Shown here piece after piece: positions 11,434-23,614 of a DNA stretch of 64,000 bases. A program made the translations under genes and the position numbers. This DNA comes from Myrica gale (Eukaryota > Streptophyta > Magnoliopsida > Fagales > Myricaceae): NCBI GenBank assembly GCA_963930655.1, contig OZ005606.1, positions 11,613,501 through 11,677,500 on the forward strand. Reading direction: 5' to 3'. The notes below the pieces were generated by a model that saw only the letters and a list, made by a program, of their open reading frames with translations, was not told where the DNA came from and made no database searches. How positions within the stretch are numbered: the first letter of the stretch is position 1; each line of letters begins with the position of its first letter.

Positions 11434-13728
11434 GATTAAAATCAATCTCCCAAATGGTCAACACGTTACTGCTACACACATTGGGACAATAACATTTCTC
11501 AGTGGTCTTTCATTGAAAAATGTTCTTTATATTCCACATTTTTCAGTTAATCTCATTTTTGCCAGTAAACTGACATATGATATTTCACGTTGCTTGATTT
11601 TTCTCCAAAAGTTTTGCTACATACAGGGTCTTACTCCTTGGAAGACGATTGGAGTTGCTAAACTCACAAAGGGTCTCTATCATCTCCTGCCAGCTTATGT
11701 GAATGCCTCTAATTCTGCAGTATTTTCTTCATGTAATCACAGTTCCACTTCCTCTTCTTTTTTGTGGCAATGTTGTTTAGGACATATTTTTTTATTCCCG
11801 TTTACAGCTAATAAAATCTATTTTTCCTACCTCTATTTGTTCCTCAATGCATACTCCTTCATCTTGTTCTATTTGTCACGTTAGCAAACAAAAGCATCTG
11901 TCTTTTCCAATTTGTGACTCTCATGCTACTTCTTTCTTTCAACTCATCCATTGTGATATCTTGGGCCTCTTTCGTGCTCTGTCATATGATGATTTTAGTT
12001 ATATTATATCCATTGTAGATGACTATTCTTGGTGTACGTGAGTTTACCTTATGAAAACGAAGTTTGAAACCCGAAAACACATCACAACCTTCTGTCAGCT
12101 AGTTGAAAATCAGTTTCAATCTTCTGTTAAAACTCTGAGATCTGACAATGGATTAGAGTTTAACATGACTCATTTTTTCAACCACAAAGGTATTATTAAT
12201 CACTGAAGTAGCCCATATACCCCATAACAGAATTCTATCATTGAAAGGAAACATCAACACATTTTAAATGTTGCTAGATCCCTTAGGTTTCAAGCACATC
12301 TTCCCATATCCTTCTGGAGTGATTGTATATGTACACTGTTCACTTAATCAATAGGTTACCTACACCTCTCCTTCACAACCACTCTCCATTTGAACTTTTG
12401 TTTTAGAAACTTCCAAATTATTCCATTCTAAGAACCTTTGGCTGCTTAGCTTTTGTGTCTACGAATCCTCAATCTCGAAATAAGCTTGAACCTAGGTCAG
12501 TCCCATGTGTCTTTTTAGGAAATCTTAGTGGCACAAAAGGTTACAAACTTATTGATCCCATCACTCATAAAATCCTTATATCTAGGCATGCCATCTTTTA
12601 TGAATTCATTTTCCCTTCTAAAAATTTTCTACAAATTCTAATTCTACCTTTCTTCAGGATTTTGTTCTTCCTAATCCTCCCAATCCTCCCAACCCTCTCA
12701 CAGATGACCATACATATCCTTCTCCATATGCTCTTGATTTTACAGCACATTTACCTTCTAAATCCCATACAAATATCACACCTCATCTTTCGGCTATTAT
12801 CACAGATGATGCTTTAAATTCATGACTTGATTCTTGTTACAAATTAAAAGATCTGGGTCCTTTGAAGTTTTTCCTTGGACTGGAAGTAACCCGGTCTTCA
12901 ATAGAGATCTCATTATGTCAGTGCAAGTACAACATGGAAGTCATTCAAGATGTTGGTCTCTTAGCTGCTAAGCCATCAAAAATTCCCATGGAATCCACTT
13001 CACGGCTTAACAACTCAAATGGAGATTTACTTGATGATCCTACTTCTTATAGAAGATTGATTGACAGGCTGTTATACTTAACAATTACTCGACCTGGTAT
13101 ATGTTTTGCCGTTAATACATTAAGTCAGTTTTTGTCTCACCCTCGACAACCTCATCAAGCTGCTGCTTTCAAAGTTCTCAAATACCTCAAAGGGTCTCTC
13201 GGTCAAGGCATATTTCTCTCCAGTTCTTCCTCTGTCCAGTTGAAGGCATTTTGTGACAGTGATTAGGGAGCTTGTCTCTCGATACCGGACGATCAGTCAC
13301 AAGGTATACCATTTTTCTTGGTGACTCTTTGATTTTGTGGAAATTAAAGAAACAAATCACTGTTAGCCAATCCTCTACCGAGGCAGAGTAAATATCAATG
13401 GCTATGACTTGCTAAGAGTTAAAGTGGTTGGTTAGTCTTCTGTAAGATTTTCATGTTGCTCATGATCAGCCTACTTTTCTCTTCTGTGACAACAAGGTTG
13501 CGTTACATATTGCAGCAAACCCTGTGTTTCATGAATGAACCAAACACATCGAAATCGATTGCCACTTGGTTCGAGACATGGTGCAGCACAAGCTAGTCAA
13601 GACTTTTCATGTTAATTTTGAACATCAACTAGCAGATTTACTGACAAAACTTCTACCACATGATGTGTTCCACTTCTTAGTTGTCAAGCTGGGTCTGCTT
13701 AATCTTCACGATCCAACTTGAGGAGGGC
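11366..13728 (+). pseudogene. Copia pol remnant: protease, integrase and RNase H, reverse transcriptase core deleted
   Basis: The protease region is at 11366-11700 (GATYHMICS, LPNGQHVTATHIG, LKNVLYIPHFSVNLI). Integrase traces run about 11890-12320 with IISIVDDYSW, a stop at 12039-12041, TLRSDNGLEF and SSPYTPQQNS. GCFA-like and GTKGY pieces follow at 12440-12600. At about 12820-12860 the sequence jumps from the pre-RT linker to YKLKDLGPLKFFLGLEV, which normally lies after the YVDD active site, so the catalytic core of reverse transcriptase is absent. RNase H follows, with TAG at 13264-13266 inside the CDSD block. The end LADLLTKLLPHDVF is recognisable. Confidence 0.8.
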
Positions 13729-13874
13729 TATCAAGATAATAAACTGTTTAGATGGTTAGTCAGTTAGATTAGTTACAAGCTATGAGCTCATTTCTTTCGT
13801 GTATAAATAAACCTTCTCTGTATTTATTATTTAAAAGAATCAATATACAAATATACAATTCATCAAGGTCAACA
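13729..13874 (+). repeat. Copia 3' LTR
   Basis: 146 bp, starting TATCAAGATAATAAA directly after the GAGGAGGGC polypurine tract and ending GGTCAACA. Differences from the 5' LTR are scattered substitutions and a few short indels, so the insertion is not very recent. Confidence 0.88.
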
Positions 13875-14692
13875 GTTCCCTTCTCCACTTGTACAGTTTT
13901 CCCGTCTAAGCTATTAAAAAAAAAGCTCAACTTTGAACCCTTGGGCTCTTTGGTGAAATCATGTATGGATATATAACAATAACCATGGCGGCCCCATCCC
14001 CAAGAAAACAATTCTTCTCAGGCATATTTTTGTTTGATTAATGATTTTGGTCCTTAATAAATATGATATTATTTAGCTGTCTAACTAGGCCTCTAGATGT
14101 AGTAACTAGTAAGTCATATTTTTGAGGCCAATTTGTTCAAGCCAGATGTCTCATTTTTATGTCAACTCTAGACTTTTAGCTGTTTTTTTTTCTTAGGAGT
14201 TATTCCCGTATTACGAATTTCTTAACGCAGGATTTAGCTCGTTGGATCTACTCCTTTTATTCGAGGGTAATGTTCCATTCTATTGAGCTTTTCGGTAGTT
14301 ACCCGTGGATGTATATGGGGCTGATCTCCCTTGACTTTTGTTGTCCTCTTTATGTTTAATGGGAATGATGGCAAGATTTACGAGGAAAAAAAAAGTCATT
14401 TTTGTAAGTTTTGTTGGATTTTGGTATTCATCCTTTCTCTAAATTGTATGTGGCACTGAAGTCGAATGCTTACTTCAGTAAACAGTTCTTCTTGTGAGAG
14501 GAAAGTCGGCTAATTGGCTAAAACAGAAAATAAGGTGGAGAAGGCAGAACAAAATTATTCGGAAAACGTTTTCGGGTCTTTGAGGAAATTACTTTCAACG
14601 CCAGAAAACAACTACAAAGAAACGGAGTCTTGCAAACCTTCTGTAGAAGTCCCAAAGCAACAAAAGACTAGGCGTAGCCAAACAGCGCGGCA
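13875..14692. other. Intergenic, 5' flank of the PPR gene
   Basis: No protein or transposon is recognisable. The DNA is T-rich. An ORF at 14514-14723 without an ATG overlaps the first PPR exon in another frame and is not credited. Confidence 0.4.
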
Positions 14693-17473
14693 ATGGCCTC
14701 TCGCTCGTTCTTCCTCACCGTAACACGGTAAGCTCGCCTGAATTCGTCAGTCTACTCCCCATTTCTCCGTTTGATTCCCGAGAAAACGGAAGGAAAGTTC
14801 GGAACTTTTCATAATTTAGTTTACACTCCAGTTTAATGCCCAAGCTGTATTTAAAATAGCGAAAAGAAAATCTTTCCTGTTTTGCATTTCCCAGTAAGCA
14901 AATGGTTCAATTTCTCGTCATGCCCCAATAAACTAACCTCTCTGTATAAACGCAGAAATGGCGGCGGCCTCGTCAACAGTTCTCAGTCACTTTCGCTCTT
15001 TAACCGGACCATCTATCTTTCTAGATTTCTCTCCTCGAGCAGTCACAGAAGTGAGTTTCATGAAGAGTCTTTGGATTCTCAGGAAACTGACGACCTCAGG
15101 AGCAGAATCTTTAGGCTCAGACAACCCAAGAGGAGCGCCACCAATGTTCTCCACCGATGGGTCAGCGAAGGCAATCCGATTACAATCTCCGAGCTACGTC
15201 AAATCTCGAAGGAGCTCAGAAAGTCCCAGCGCTACAAGCACGCTCTCGAGGTTCGGTCTCTCTCCCCTCCCCCCCTTTCTCTCTCTCACAGTTTCTTTGG
15301 CCTATTTGGTTGTTGAGAAAATGGTGAAAAAGTTGGTTGGTGAATGTTGGTTTTTTTTGGGCTAGCGGAGCTTCGGATCAATAAGCTGAACTTATATCCA
15401 AAGGAATTTTTTTTTGAGAAGTCTATATCCAAAGGAAAATAAAAAGTATGTATAAAATTAGGATAAGACGGTCAAAGGATGTTAGCCATAGAAGTACGGC
15501 TGAGTTACTAGTATGATTTATTGCATTTCTGGTGATTTTTGGAAGGGCATTGTGCTTGAAAAAAATAGTTGATAGTTGAAATCTTCAAGGTGAAAATCAA
15601 TAATTTCTTAACTTGCAATTTTTGTGATTGATTGTATAGTTACATCTCTTCTATGAGTGTTTGTTTGTTGACAGACTTGTTAGAGTTCTGACGTTGCTTT
15701 TTACAACTTTAGCTTCAAATGGTTTCATAGTAAATATATATGGTTTAGTGAGATTAGTGTAGATCAACGTCTTACTCGTTGCCTTGAACCAAAGTAAAAG
15801 AAAAAGAAAGTATGAGATGGGAGAGGATGAAATTTTCCTATTACTACCTGAATCATCAGTAGAAGTAATATTACCTTTAAGCTCGATTAATATTATTGGA
15901 TTTGGAAGAATACTTGTTAGGGGCAGTGTCATAACATGGGCTGCAGGGTCGTAACCAAGCTCATCCTGGATTGATATTTAAGCATTGGGTAAAGAGGATT
16001 CCTTACTCCCCCCGAAGCAGGTCACAGTTTCTACAGAAGTTGCCAACTTTTATGTTGTATTTATTTATTTTTATGGACCATCTAATTGTTTGTGTTATGG
16101 GAGATCTTAGGGCATATTAAAGAACATACATTGCTAAATTTTTGTCTTGAACTCCATAAGTATGGGAGACTCATTTTTGTTTCTTTTGCCAGTGTCTTTC
16201 CCTTATTGTTTTGACAGACCACGAGTCAACTTATTACCCCCACTCTTTCTTGCACTCTTCTCTCTTGTTCTCCGCCAGGAATAATGTGTAGAAATTCATG
16301 CTTGGTTTGGTAGCTAGCAAAAAACGAAATATCTAAGATCTTAATCTTCTAACAGGTAGGCGAGGTAGCACCTGATAAATTGGAATAATCTAATCCTCTC
16401 TTTCTTTTCCTCCCAGGTACTACATTATTAGTGGGCAATCAAATGATAGAATTAGCTGGGAAAGAGTTCCATAGCATCTGTTATGAAAATGTTTTGCGTT
16501 CCTTTGATCTCCCTGTTGAATACATAATTCTTGACATTATAGTAAATCCTGTAAAATTGATACAAGCTTGCAGATATCAGACTGGATGGTTACCCGTGAA
16601 GAATTTGAAATATCAGACTCTGACTTTGCTGTCAGCATTGAGTTGATGACAAAAGTTTTTGGCATTGATGCTGCAGAGCGCTACTTTGAAGGCCTACCTC
16701 TTTCTGCAAAAACCAGTGAAACATACACTGCTCTCCTCCATTGTTATGCTGCGGCAAAATTGACTGAAAAGGCCGAGGAACTTTTTGAGAGGATAAAGGG
16801 GTCGAACCTGTCCTTCAATGCCCTTGCATATAATGAGATGATGACTTTGTACATGTCAGTCGGGCATGTTGAGAAGGTCGCATTAGTTGTCGAAGAACTT
16901 AAGCGACAGAAGGTTGCACCAGATATCTTTACTTACAATCTATGGATAAGTTCATGTGCTGCAAGTCTAAAGATGAATGAAGTTAGAAGGATTCTAGAGG
17001 AAATGAGCTCTCATTCAGCTTCTAATGGAGATTGGGTGAGATACATTAACCTTACCAATATATATGTTACCACAGGTCATCTTGAGAATGCAGAGTCAAA
17101 TGCTCTAGTTGAAGCTGAGAAAGGTATCACACAAAGAGAATGGATAACATACGACTTACTGATTATTCTCTATGCTGGTTTGGGAAACAAAGACAAGATT
17201 GATCAGATATGGAAAAGCTTGAGAATGACCAAACACAAAATGGTAAGCAGAAACTACATTTGCATTCTTTCCTCCTATCTGATGCTTGGACATTTGAACG
17301 AAGTAGGAGAAATTGTTGACCAGTGGAAACAATCAACCGCTACAGATTTTGATGTTTCTGCATGTAGTAGGCTTTTGGATGCATTTGTGAATGTTGGCTT
17401 GGCTGAGAAGGCCTTCGATTTTCATAGGCTGTTGGTTGAGAAGAACTGCGAGCCCACTAGTCTGTCAAAGTAG
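14693..17473 (+). CDS. P-type pentatricopeptide repeat protein, At5g09450-like, 409 aa
   Basis: Exons 14693-14727, 14956-15250 and 16574-17473 (1230 nt, 409 codons plus TAG). Exon 1 is only 35 nt (MASRSFFLTVTR) and ends at a GTAAGC donor; the CG/A split codon joins it to exon 2 after CGCAG. Exon 2 ends HALE before GTTCGG; exon 3 starts ISDWMV after TTGCAG. The N-terminal 40 residues are Ser/Arg/Leu-rich with RFLSSSSHRS, a typical mitochondrial presequence. Then come LRSRIFRLRQPKRSATNVL and helical repeats, for example TYNEMMTLYMSVGHVEKV and APDIFTYNLWISSC. The length equals the 409 aa I recall for Arabidopsis At5g09450. PPR proteins of this class bind organellar RNA; the target is unknown. 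The ATG at 14958 is out of frame and is not the start. Confidence 0.85.
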
Positions 17474-19375
17474 GACCTAGAACTTTGTCTCATCTGGAAA
17501 CAATACTTGAGTGTAAATTTATGGTGTTTGACCTCTCAAAGAGGAAATAAGCGCACTTCAGATTTGTGCTACCTTGCTGCAAGATTGCAGCATCCAAACT
17601 TTCAGCACTCTGGTATCAGTGCTGTTTCATCTTTTGCGGTCCATATTCCTAAAATAGATTTCAGGGCGTCACGAGTAGGAAAGTTTTATTTTTTAATTGT
17701 TTCTGATTTTCCATATCTGTATGCAATCTAGGATGCTTTCTCAGTTTTTTATGTAATCATCATGGCTAAGTTAAGAAATTGCTGCAGAACTTGTGGTTTT
17801 GCAATTTTAAGGCCAGGTCCTAATAAACATCTTCAACAAAGTCCTTGATGATCTGAGCTACAACGGTTAACTTTTGACTGAATGTCTCAATGCAATTATT
17901 TTGAAGAACTTTCTGAAACTATTACATTATGGCTGTGAAATTTGCAACTTATTCGTTTGAGTCTGAAGTATTGGGGACCTTGTAAGGGAAAGGCTTCCTA
18001 CATCCTTTACATTCAAGTCTTTATTTGTAGTTTATATTGGACAGAGAAATTCAATGTTCGGTTTGTTTTAGCTGGTCTAATATGTGAAAATGATGGATGA
18101 GACGGGGCAACTAACATGGTAAACTGCATTTTTGTTTTGACCAAAATTTTATTTTAGTTTGCAACCATAATTTGTTCAAAATTTTGGTCAAAATAATGTC
18201 TCTTTCAATCAATTCATCTTTTTCTATTACAATAAACATAAAAAAATTTGCTCAATTTTTTATTTTTATGTTTTTTTTATTAACTTTCACAAATTATTAT
18301 TTTTTCTTTTAAAATTTTAATCCACCTCAATTTTCTATAAATGCTTCTAAATAAATAAAAAATAAATTCAAGGTCAATCAAGCATGGAAGCAAGGCATTG
18401 CATGTAACTTCTAGTACGTTTTCGGTTCCACTTCCAATTTCGGAAATCCAATTTTGGTGTACCTGAATCGAAAATCATTTTGTTATAATTTTCGGAATCG
18501 GAACCGGAACGAGAAATTTTGAAATAAAAATAAAAATAGTGCTTAAAATAAAGTATAACATATGTAATTTGATTGAATGTTTATTTTAGAATTTAGATTT
18601 TGTATGAAATTTTTTCATTTATTGTTAATTTATGATGAATAACTAAAAAATACCGAAATTTTCTGTAATTTTTTATAGGACTCAAAAATAAAGCATAACA
18701 TATGTAATTAGTTTGGCTGTTTATTTTAAAATATAGATTTTGATTTAATGTTTACATTTATTTTTAATTTAATAAAATAATAGAAAAATCTTCCAAAAAT
18801 TCAGTCCAAAAAAGATTTTTAACTCGTTAGGGTAAAACAAAAATGTCCAAAAAAGTCCACATGCCGAAACTTGGGGTATGTTCGTTTTCACCATTTTTTC
18901 AGGATTCTAAGTATATTCACAATTCTACCACCGAACATATTCAGAATTCAAACACAAAAACCAATACATTTTACACAATCTCCAACAACTTTTTAATTTT
19001 TTATTCAACATAAATTTTCTCTCTCTATACTTTTTCACATATCTCTAATACTTTTTTATTAAACAATTACATCAAATCATTTCTCTCTCCACTTTACACA
19101 AACACCAATAAAACACTATTCAACATAAAAATTCACAACTTCTCTAAAATCCTACATTTTTTCTCAAAACGAACATCACCTTGAATTTCCGGTTTCAATT
19201 CCATTCCATTAAACGGAACAACAAAAAATTGCATTCCAATGAATGCAGGACTACATCTTTGTCACTTTGTATCAACTTCCGCTAGCATTTTAGTAATACT
19301 CCTCACTCCAATTAACCAAAAATAAATTATAAAAGAAAAAAGAACAAGTAGCAAATGCCCTAAAGAGGTTGGTGC
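17474..19375. other. Intergenic, AT-rich, repeat-bearing
   Basis: The PPR 3' UTR probably runs to about 17830. From 18400 to 18860 the DNA contains GGAATCGGAACCGG and TTTCGGAATC words like the ends of a decayed hAT-type element, and a loose direct duplication of about 145 bp (AAGCATAACATATGTAAT near 18550 and again near 18696). No coding region is recognised. Confidence 0.4.
18875..19180. mobile_element. MITE-like element with short inverted ends
   Basis: The left end GGTATGTTCGTTTT and the right end, read on the minus strand as GGTGATGTTCGTTTT, form an inverted repeat. The interior is an A/C/T-rich run without guanine-rich stretches, with ATTCAACATAAA and CTCTCTCYA words. Similar interiors occur at 44471-44669 and 45640-45790. 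No target duplication was resolved. Confidence 0.45.
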
Positions 19376-20045
19376 TAGATGACCAAAATAGAGAGCATAC
19401 TGCAAAGAACAGGAAAGGAAAAAGAAACAGTTACACCAAAATACAGATCTTAGATCTGGTATAGTAATGAAAAATGATTGAAAGGTGACGTATTCGATGA
19501 TTGGGTTGCAGACCTTTGAAACTTCTTCGGTCATTTTCTTCAAATCGAATTGGTTCTTGCTGAACCTGTTAACCATTTCACCGAAAAGAAGAAAGAAAAT
19601 CGACATGGAAGAGCCATGAATAATGACTTCTGTTAGAGAATATAATTCAAATAATAAAATGTTCTTCTTCCTATTAGCTTAAGCTTTTGGGATGAATGAC
19701 AAATTCACATGGTATCAGAGCCAAGGTCTCAAGTTCGAGACCTGACTCCGCACTCTACCCCAATTTTAATTAAATATTCCACGTATTGGGCCTCCCAATT
19801 AAAGGAGAGTCTGACCTACACGTGAGAGGGAGTGTTAGAGAATATAATTCAAATAATAAAATATTTATCTTCCTATTAGCTTAAACTTTTGAGATGAGTG
19901 ATAGATTTACAGCTCCCAAGCTCCCAGAGACCATAAGCAACCAGTCATACTTGTCCGCAAAAGTGAAAAGATGGTAAAAAGACAGGCCCTGCTCCTTCTT
20001 CTTCTCAGCCTCAGGCAGTGTTTGTGTCTCTGTAGGCTCAGCCAT
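19376..20045 (-). pseudogene. ABCB19-like (P-glycoprotein) first exon, interrupted and truncated
   Basis: The minus strand begins at ATG 20045-20043 with MAEPTETQTLPEAEKKKEQG and continues LSFYHLFTFADKYDWLLMVSGSLGA. It is then broken by a TRIM and resumes at 19625 with IIHGSSMSIFFLLFGEMVN through KKMTEEVSK, ending at 19514 before a GTCTGC donor. Without the TRIM and one target copy the exon is 246 nt, exactly 82 codons, with no stop. It matches the N-terminus and first membrane helix of the auxin efflux ABC transporter ABCB19. After a TTTGCAG acceptor (about 19402) exon 2 starts YALYF, but similarity ends within about 25 bases, so the transporter body is missing. A Mutator-like element abuts the start codon. 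It is not functional here. Confidence 0.83.
19631..19911 (+). mobile_element. TRIM retroelement inserted in the ABCB19-like exon
   Basis: LTR 1 is 19631-19709 and LTR 2 is 19833-19911; both are 79 bp, start TGTTAGAGAATATAATTC and end TTCACA or TTTACA. A textbook initiator-Met primer site TGGTATCAGAGCC starts at 19710. The internal region is only 123 bp and ends in GAGAGGGAG, a polypurine tract. On the gene's strand the flanks are GGAGC and GAAGT, a 5-bp target duplication altered by one G-to-A and one C-to-T. Removing the element and one flank restores the exon frame (Gly-Ala-Ile-Ile-His). No coding capacity, as expected for a TRIM, which depends on enzymes from other elements. Confidence 0.9.
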
Positions 20046-20048
20046 TGC

Positions 20049-20390
20049 GAGTCCAGTTATTATCGTAAGTGCTTATGGTTAGAAGCCTCGTAAGCGGCTG
20101 TCAGGATTCATTTTTAAACAATCTTATGGTGAAGAGTCATGCCACGTCATTAAATGAGCTTAACCCATTGAAAATTCGACCAAGACCCGTTTCCAGCTCC
20201 AGACCGGTTCTCCTCTCTCGAATTTTTTTTTCTCAGTTCCTCTCTCAAAATTTCAAATCGCAGAACATTCGTTTTCAGCTCCCACGATTTCATCCCCCAA
20301 ATCGGTTTGAAATCGACATTTCCTCTCTCGAAATTTTCTTCCCCCAAATCGGTGAGTTCGACATTCTCTTATCCTTCATAAGATCCTATA
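20049..20390 (+). repeat. Left terminal inverted repeat of the Mutator-like element
   Basis: Matches 23615-23984 in reverse complement, with mismatches and small indels. Shared landmarks: GCTTATGGTTA, CATTAAATGAGCTTAACCC, CCTCTCTCGAAATTT and GGTGAGTTCGACATTCTC. Confidence 0.83.
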
Positions 20391-20710
20391 CATTCTCTAG
20401 TTTCTGTGGCTTCTCCTTTTCCCTATTCAAATTGAACACAGAAGAAGGTAAATCCTTGCGCATATTTCTATAGGAGAGTTGTGTGCTAGTTACAGGTCAC
20501 CGATCCACTGAATTCCACGGTATTTAAAAGGCTAGATATGTGTTATATTTTTTTTACTCATTTCTTGTTGTTAATTTAAAATTTCATTTTTGGTCTTACT
20601 TTTTAAGAAATTGAACCTCTCTCTTCTCCCAAAATTAGTCTTGGGAAATACATGTGAAATAATTATATCTCATGCCTAGGTTTTAAAAAGAGCTACATCA
20701 TACACTAAAG

Positions 20711-22746
20711 GCTTAGTTGCACTGTAGGTCCCTGTGGTATCACCTTTTTACAAATTCGTTCATGGGGTATCACTTTCTACAAACAGGTCCCTGTGGTCAC
20801 ATTTCTAGGTAAAAGTTAGTCCCTCAGTTCATCAGGCGTTAACACAATAACAGAATTGACTGGCGTGTAAAAAAATGTCACATCATCAACGAATGGGATG
20901 ATGTCGTGTGTACTCGTCTCCACCTAGGATGCCAACCAAAGAAAAATAAATCCTAAATTCCACGCGTGCCTCCTATTCAGCATTAGAAAAAAAATTAAAT
21001 TTAAAAGAAGACTTAATCTAACGACATCGCTCCAGACGTGTTGGACCCACTTACAAACTCACTTCACTAAGTCTCACGAACACATTTGCCGATCTGCATT
21101 TCACTCTACCTCATGAACCCTAAGTGCTTTCTACAGATAACAAACCCTTATCGAAATCTCAGATTCCCTTGAAAATTGCTTGATTTGTCACGGGGTCTTC
21201 TTTCTATGCAAGGAAAATCTCACTAGAACTCTTGATCCGCATCTTGTGCGTCTGCATTTTGTTGTCCCGTCCTTTGTGTCTGCGTTTATGTCCCATTCTA
21301 CTTATATTTTTGGATCGATGGGGCAGAGGTTATTTTACATTTGTTTCTTGTCCCCTTTATTGGGTTCTGTTTTCAATGGCCCCCTTTAGTTCTCGTCCCA
21401 TTTATTCAAGATCTGTCGAATTGGACATTGTGGTTGCCGGGGGGAGTAGAGGGCTGGTAATTGAGAGTTTTTGCCCAAGCAAACTTAATTTGGAAAATAC
21501 TAGACATTTTGACAACAAACAATGTGCAGGACAATGGCCGGGACCAACCTATGTCTTAACCCTTGCATGGTGTGAAGCTTTGGAGGAAGGAAGAAGACAT
21601 GGACATCTAAAGAGGAGTACCCAGTGATGGTTGCATCTACTGGATCTAGTTGTGTTTTGTATTTGTCCTTATGGTTTTGGAGGATTTAGTTGTGCTATTG
21701 ATGCGTATTTTGTGGATATTGCTGGTGTATTTTGTTTTATAGGGGTATTGTGATACTGTTGGTGTATTTTGTGGATTGATAGGTGAAGGGGAATTTGGTC
21801 ATGCACCTACACACATTTTATTTTGTTTTGTTAGAACTGGACATGGTTGTAAATGAGAGGCAAATACTGTCTGGATCTGGTTGTTTTATCCTCTAACAGT
21901 CCAAATGTAGCACAGTGAAATCCTGGTTATATCAGATTGGTTGTTTTGCTTGAATCCCACAATGTCTATATCTAATGACTCACTAACACGGATGCCAGTT
22001 TCAACTATGAAAACTGGTTCATAATTGATTCTTTTACTGCTCTGCAGCAGAACAAATTCTGTTAGTTGTATGTACTAAATTTCTTGTGTTTCACTGAACC
22101 ATTCATTTTTTTAGTTTACAATTCGAAATCAACCACTGGGTAGGCATTACTACAGAGGCTGCAGAAATTAAGTAGAATGCACCAAGTTTTTTTTTGGCTG
22201 ACCATTTGCAATAGAACTTCCGCAATTACTACAAATACGAGGAATATGACTGGGAAGACATAAATGTTTCTCTCTCGTCAAGTCGAGCTTCGACAAGTAG
22301 TTTCTCTCTCGTGCAATTGGGAGGGTTCGACTGGTGGTAAGTTACGAACGGGGAGGCTAGGGTTATAAGACATTTGGGGAAGAATGTTGGGGATGAAGAG
22401 ATAGATTGGGGGGAGGAGGGTTGGATGATGTTGCAATGTCGTTACATTAAGTGAAAACATTTAAATTTTGTTTTTTTTCTAATGCTGAGTCTGATGCACA
22501 TGAAATTTAGGATTTTTTTAGTTGGCATCCTACGTAGAGACGAGTACACGCGACATCATCCAATTCGTTGCTGACGTGATATTTTTTGACACGTCAGCCA
22601 ATTCCGTTAGTATGTTAATGCCTGATGGACAGAGAGACTAACTTTTACCTAGAACGGTGACCACAGAGACTTGTTTGTATAAAGTGATACCCTAGGGATG
22701 AATTTGTAAAAAAGTGATACCACAGGGACCTACAGTGCAATTAAGC
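20711..22746. mobile_element. Inverted-repeat element nested in the Mutator-like element
   Basis: Ends: GCTTAGTTGCACTGTAGGTC on the left; on the right, read inward on the minus strand, GCTTAATTGCACTGTAGGTC. The inverted repeats are about 270-280 bp (20711-20990 and 22475-22746) and share GACACGTCAG-like, GACATCATCC and GTTGGCATCCTA blocks. The same terminal sequence bounds the element at 56957-60545. The 1.5-kb core has ORFs at 21180-21389 and 21232-21627 but no domain I can name; it may be captured host DNA. The target duplication was not resolved. Confidence 0.72.
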
Positions 22747-23614
22747 ATAAACTATAATACAAGGAAGGAAATTAGTAATTATTCTGAAATCGAATTCCAA
22801 CTAATCATTCACAAATTATGGAAGAATTGATCGAGCCTTACACAAGTGAATGCATGGTTTCCTGTTGTCTATTAATGCAAAAACTCATGGGAAATTTAAT
22901 ATAAAAACAATGACAACAAATGTATAGTTTTTACTCAAAAGTTCTTGATATATTGGACGCTGCGTGGTGGTACTTTTCTGGTCTTGGGACAAATATGGTC
23001 ATTGGGACGCTGACTTCAATCATTCTCATTATTCTACCACTCTGTTTACTCTTCTATTGGGGGAGGGTGAGAAGGTGGAGTAAAATTACTTGTTCAACAT
23101 GTTCCATAGCTCCAATAATGCACCTACTCGATAGCTTCAATTAAGAAAATTATTTAGACTTGCATTTTAAGTTCATATAACAAACAATTAAACTCAGATT
23201 ATCCGTAAAAGTTGTGAATCAGGGCAAACAAATTGAAATAAAAAATAGAAAAATGATTGAAAAAAACTTGCAATTCTCATAACAAACAAAGAAATTCAAA
23301 AAGAAACAACATCACAAGCATTCAATCAAAGACTGCACTGACAAAAGTTTATGACTAAAATTACGTAACTAAATAAAAAATTAGATAAATAGATAAAACT
23401 ATATCCAGTGCACTACCACTAGTTAAACGAAATCCCAAACAATCGAACATCTAAACAAAATAAAAATATTAACTCCCTTAGCTATTTAATATATTTTATC
23501 GTCAACCAAAGGTGTATCATCAACCACCTGTTCAGTTTTCTCACACTTCCGGATGAAATTTCCAGGCTCAACCTCCTCAGTTTTGCACCTTAAGGGAGGA
23601 GAACGAATGTGTTA

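Larger units (their letters stand above)
9887..13874 (+). mobile_element. Copia LTR retrotransposon, decayed, flanked by GTTCC target duplication
   Basis: Two related LTRs (9887-10046 and 13729-13874) bound 3.99 kb. GTTCC occurs immediately before (9882-9886) and after (13875-13879), a perfect 5-bp target duplication. A primer-binding site TGGTAGCAGAGC follows the 5' LTR at 10047; a polypurine tract GAGGAGGG precedes the 3' LTR. Internal order is gag, zinc knuckle, protease, integrase, RNase H, which is Copia order. Reading frames are broken throughout. The element is shorter than the roughly 5 kb usual for autonomous copies, because the reverse transcriptase core is missing. Confidence 0.9.

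Noticed and set aside
14958..15365. ORF beginning MAAASSTVLSHF as the PPR start
   Set aside because: It is out of frame with the PPR coding sequence; the 35-nt exon at 14693 gives the correct frame and length.
20069..20473. 134-codon ORF
   Set aside because: It lies in the terminal repeat of the Mutator-like element and is mirrored at the other end.
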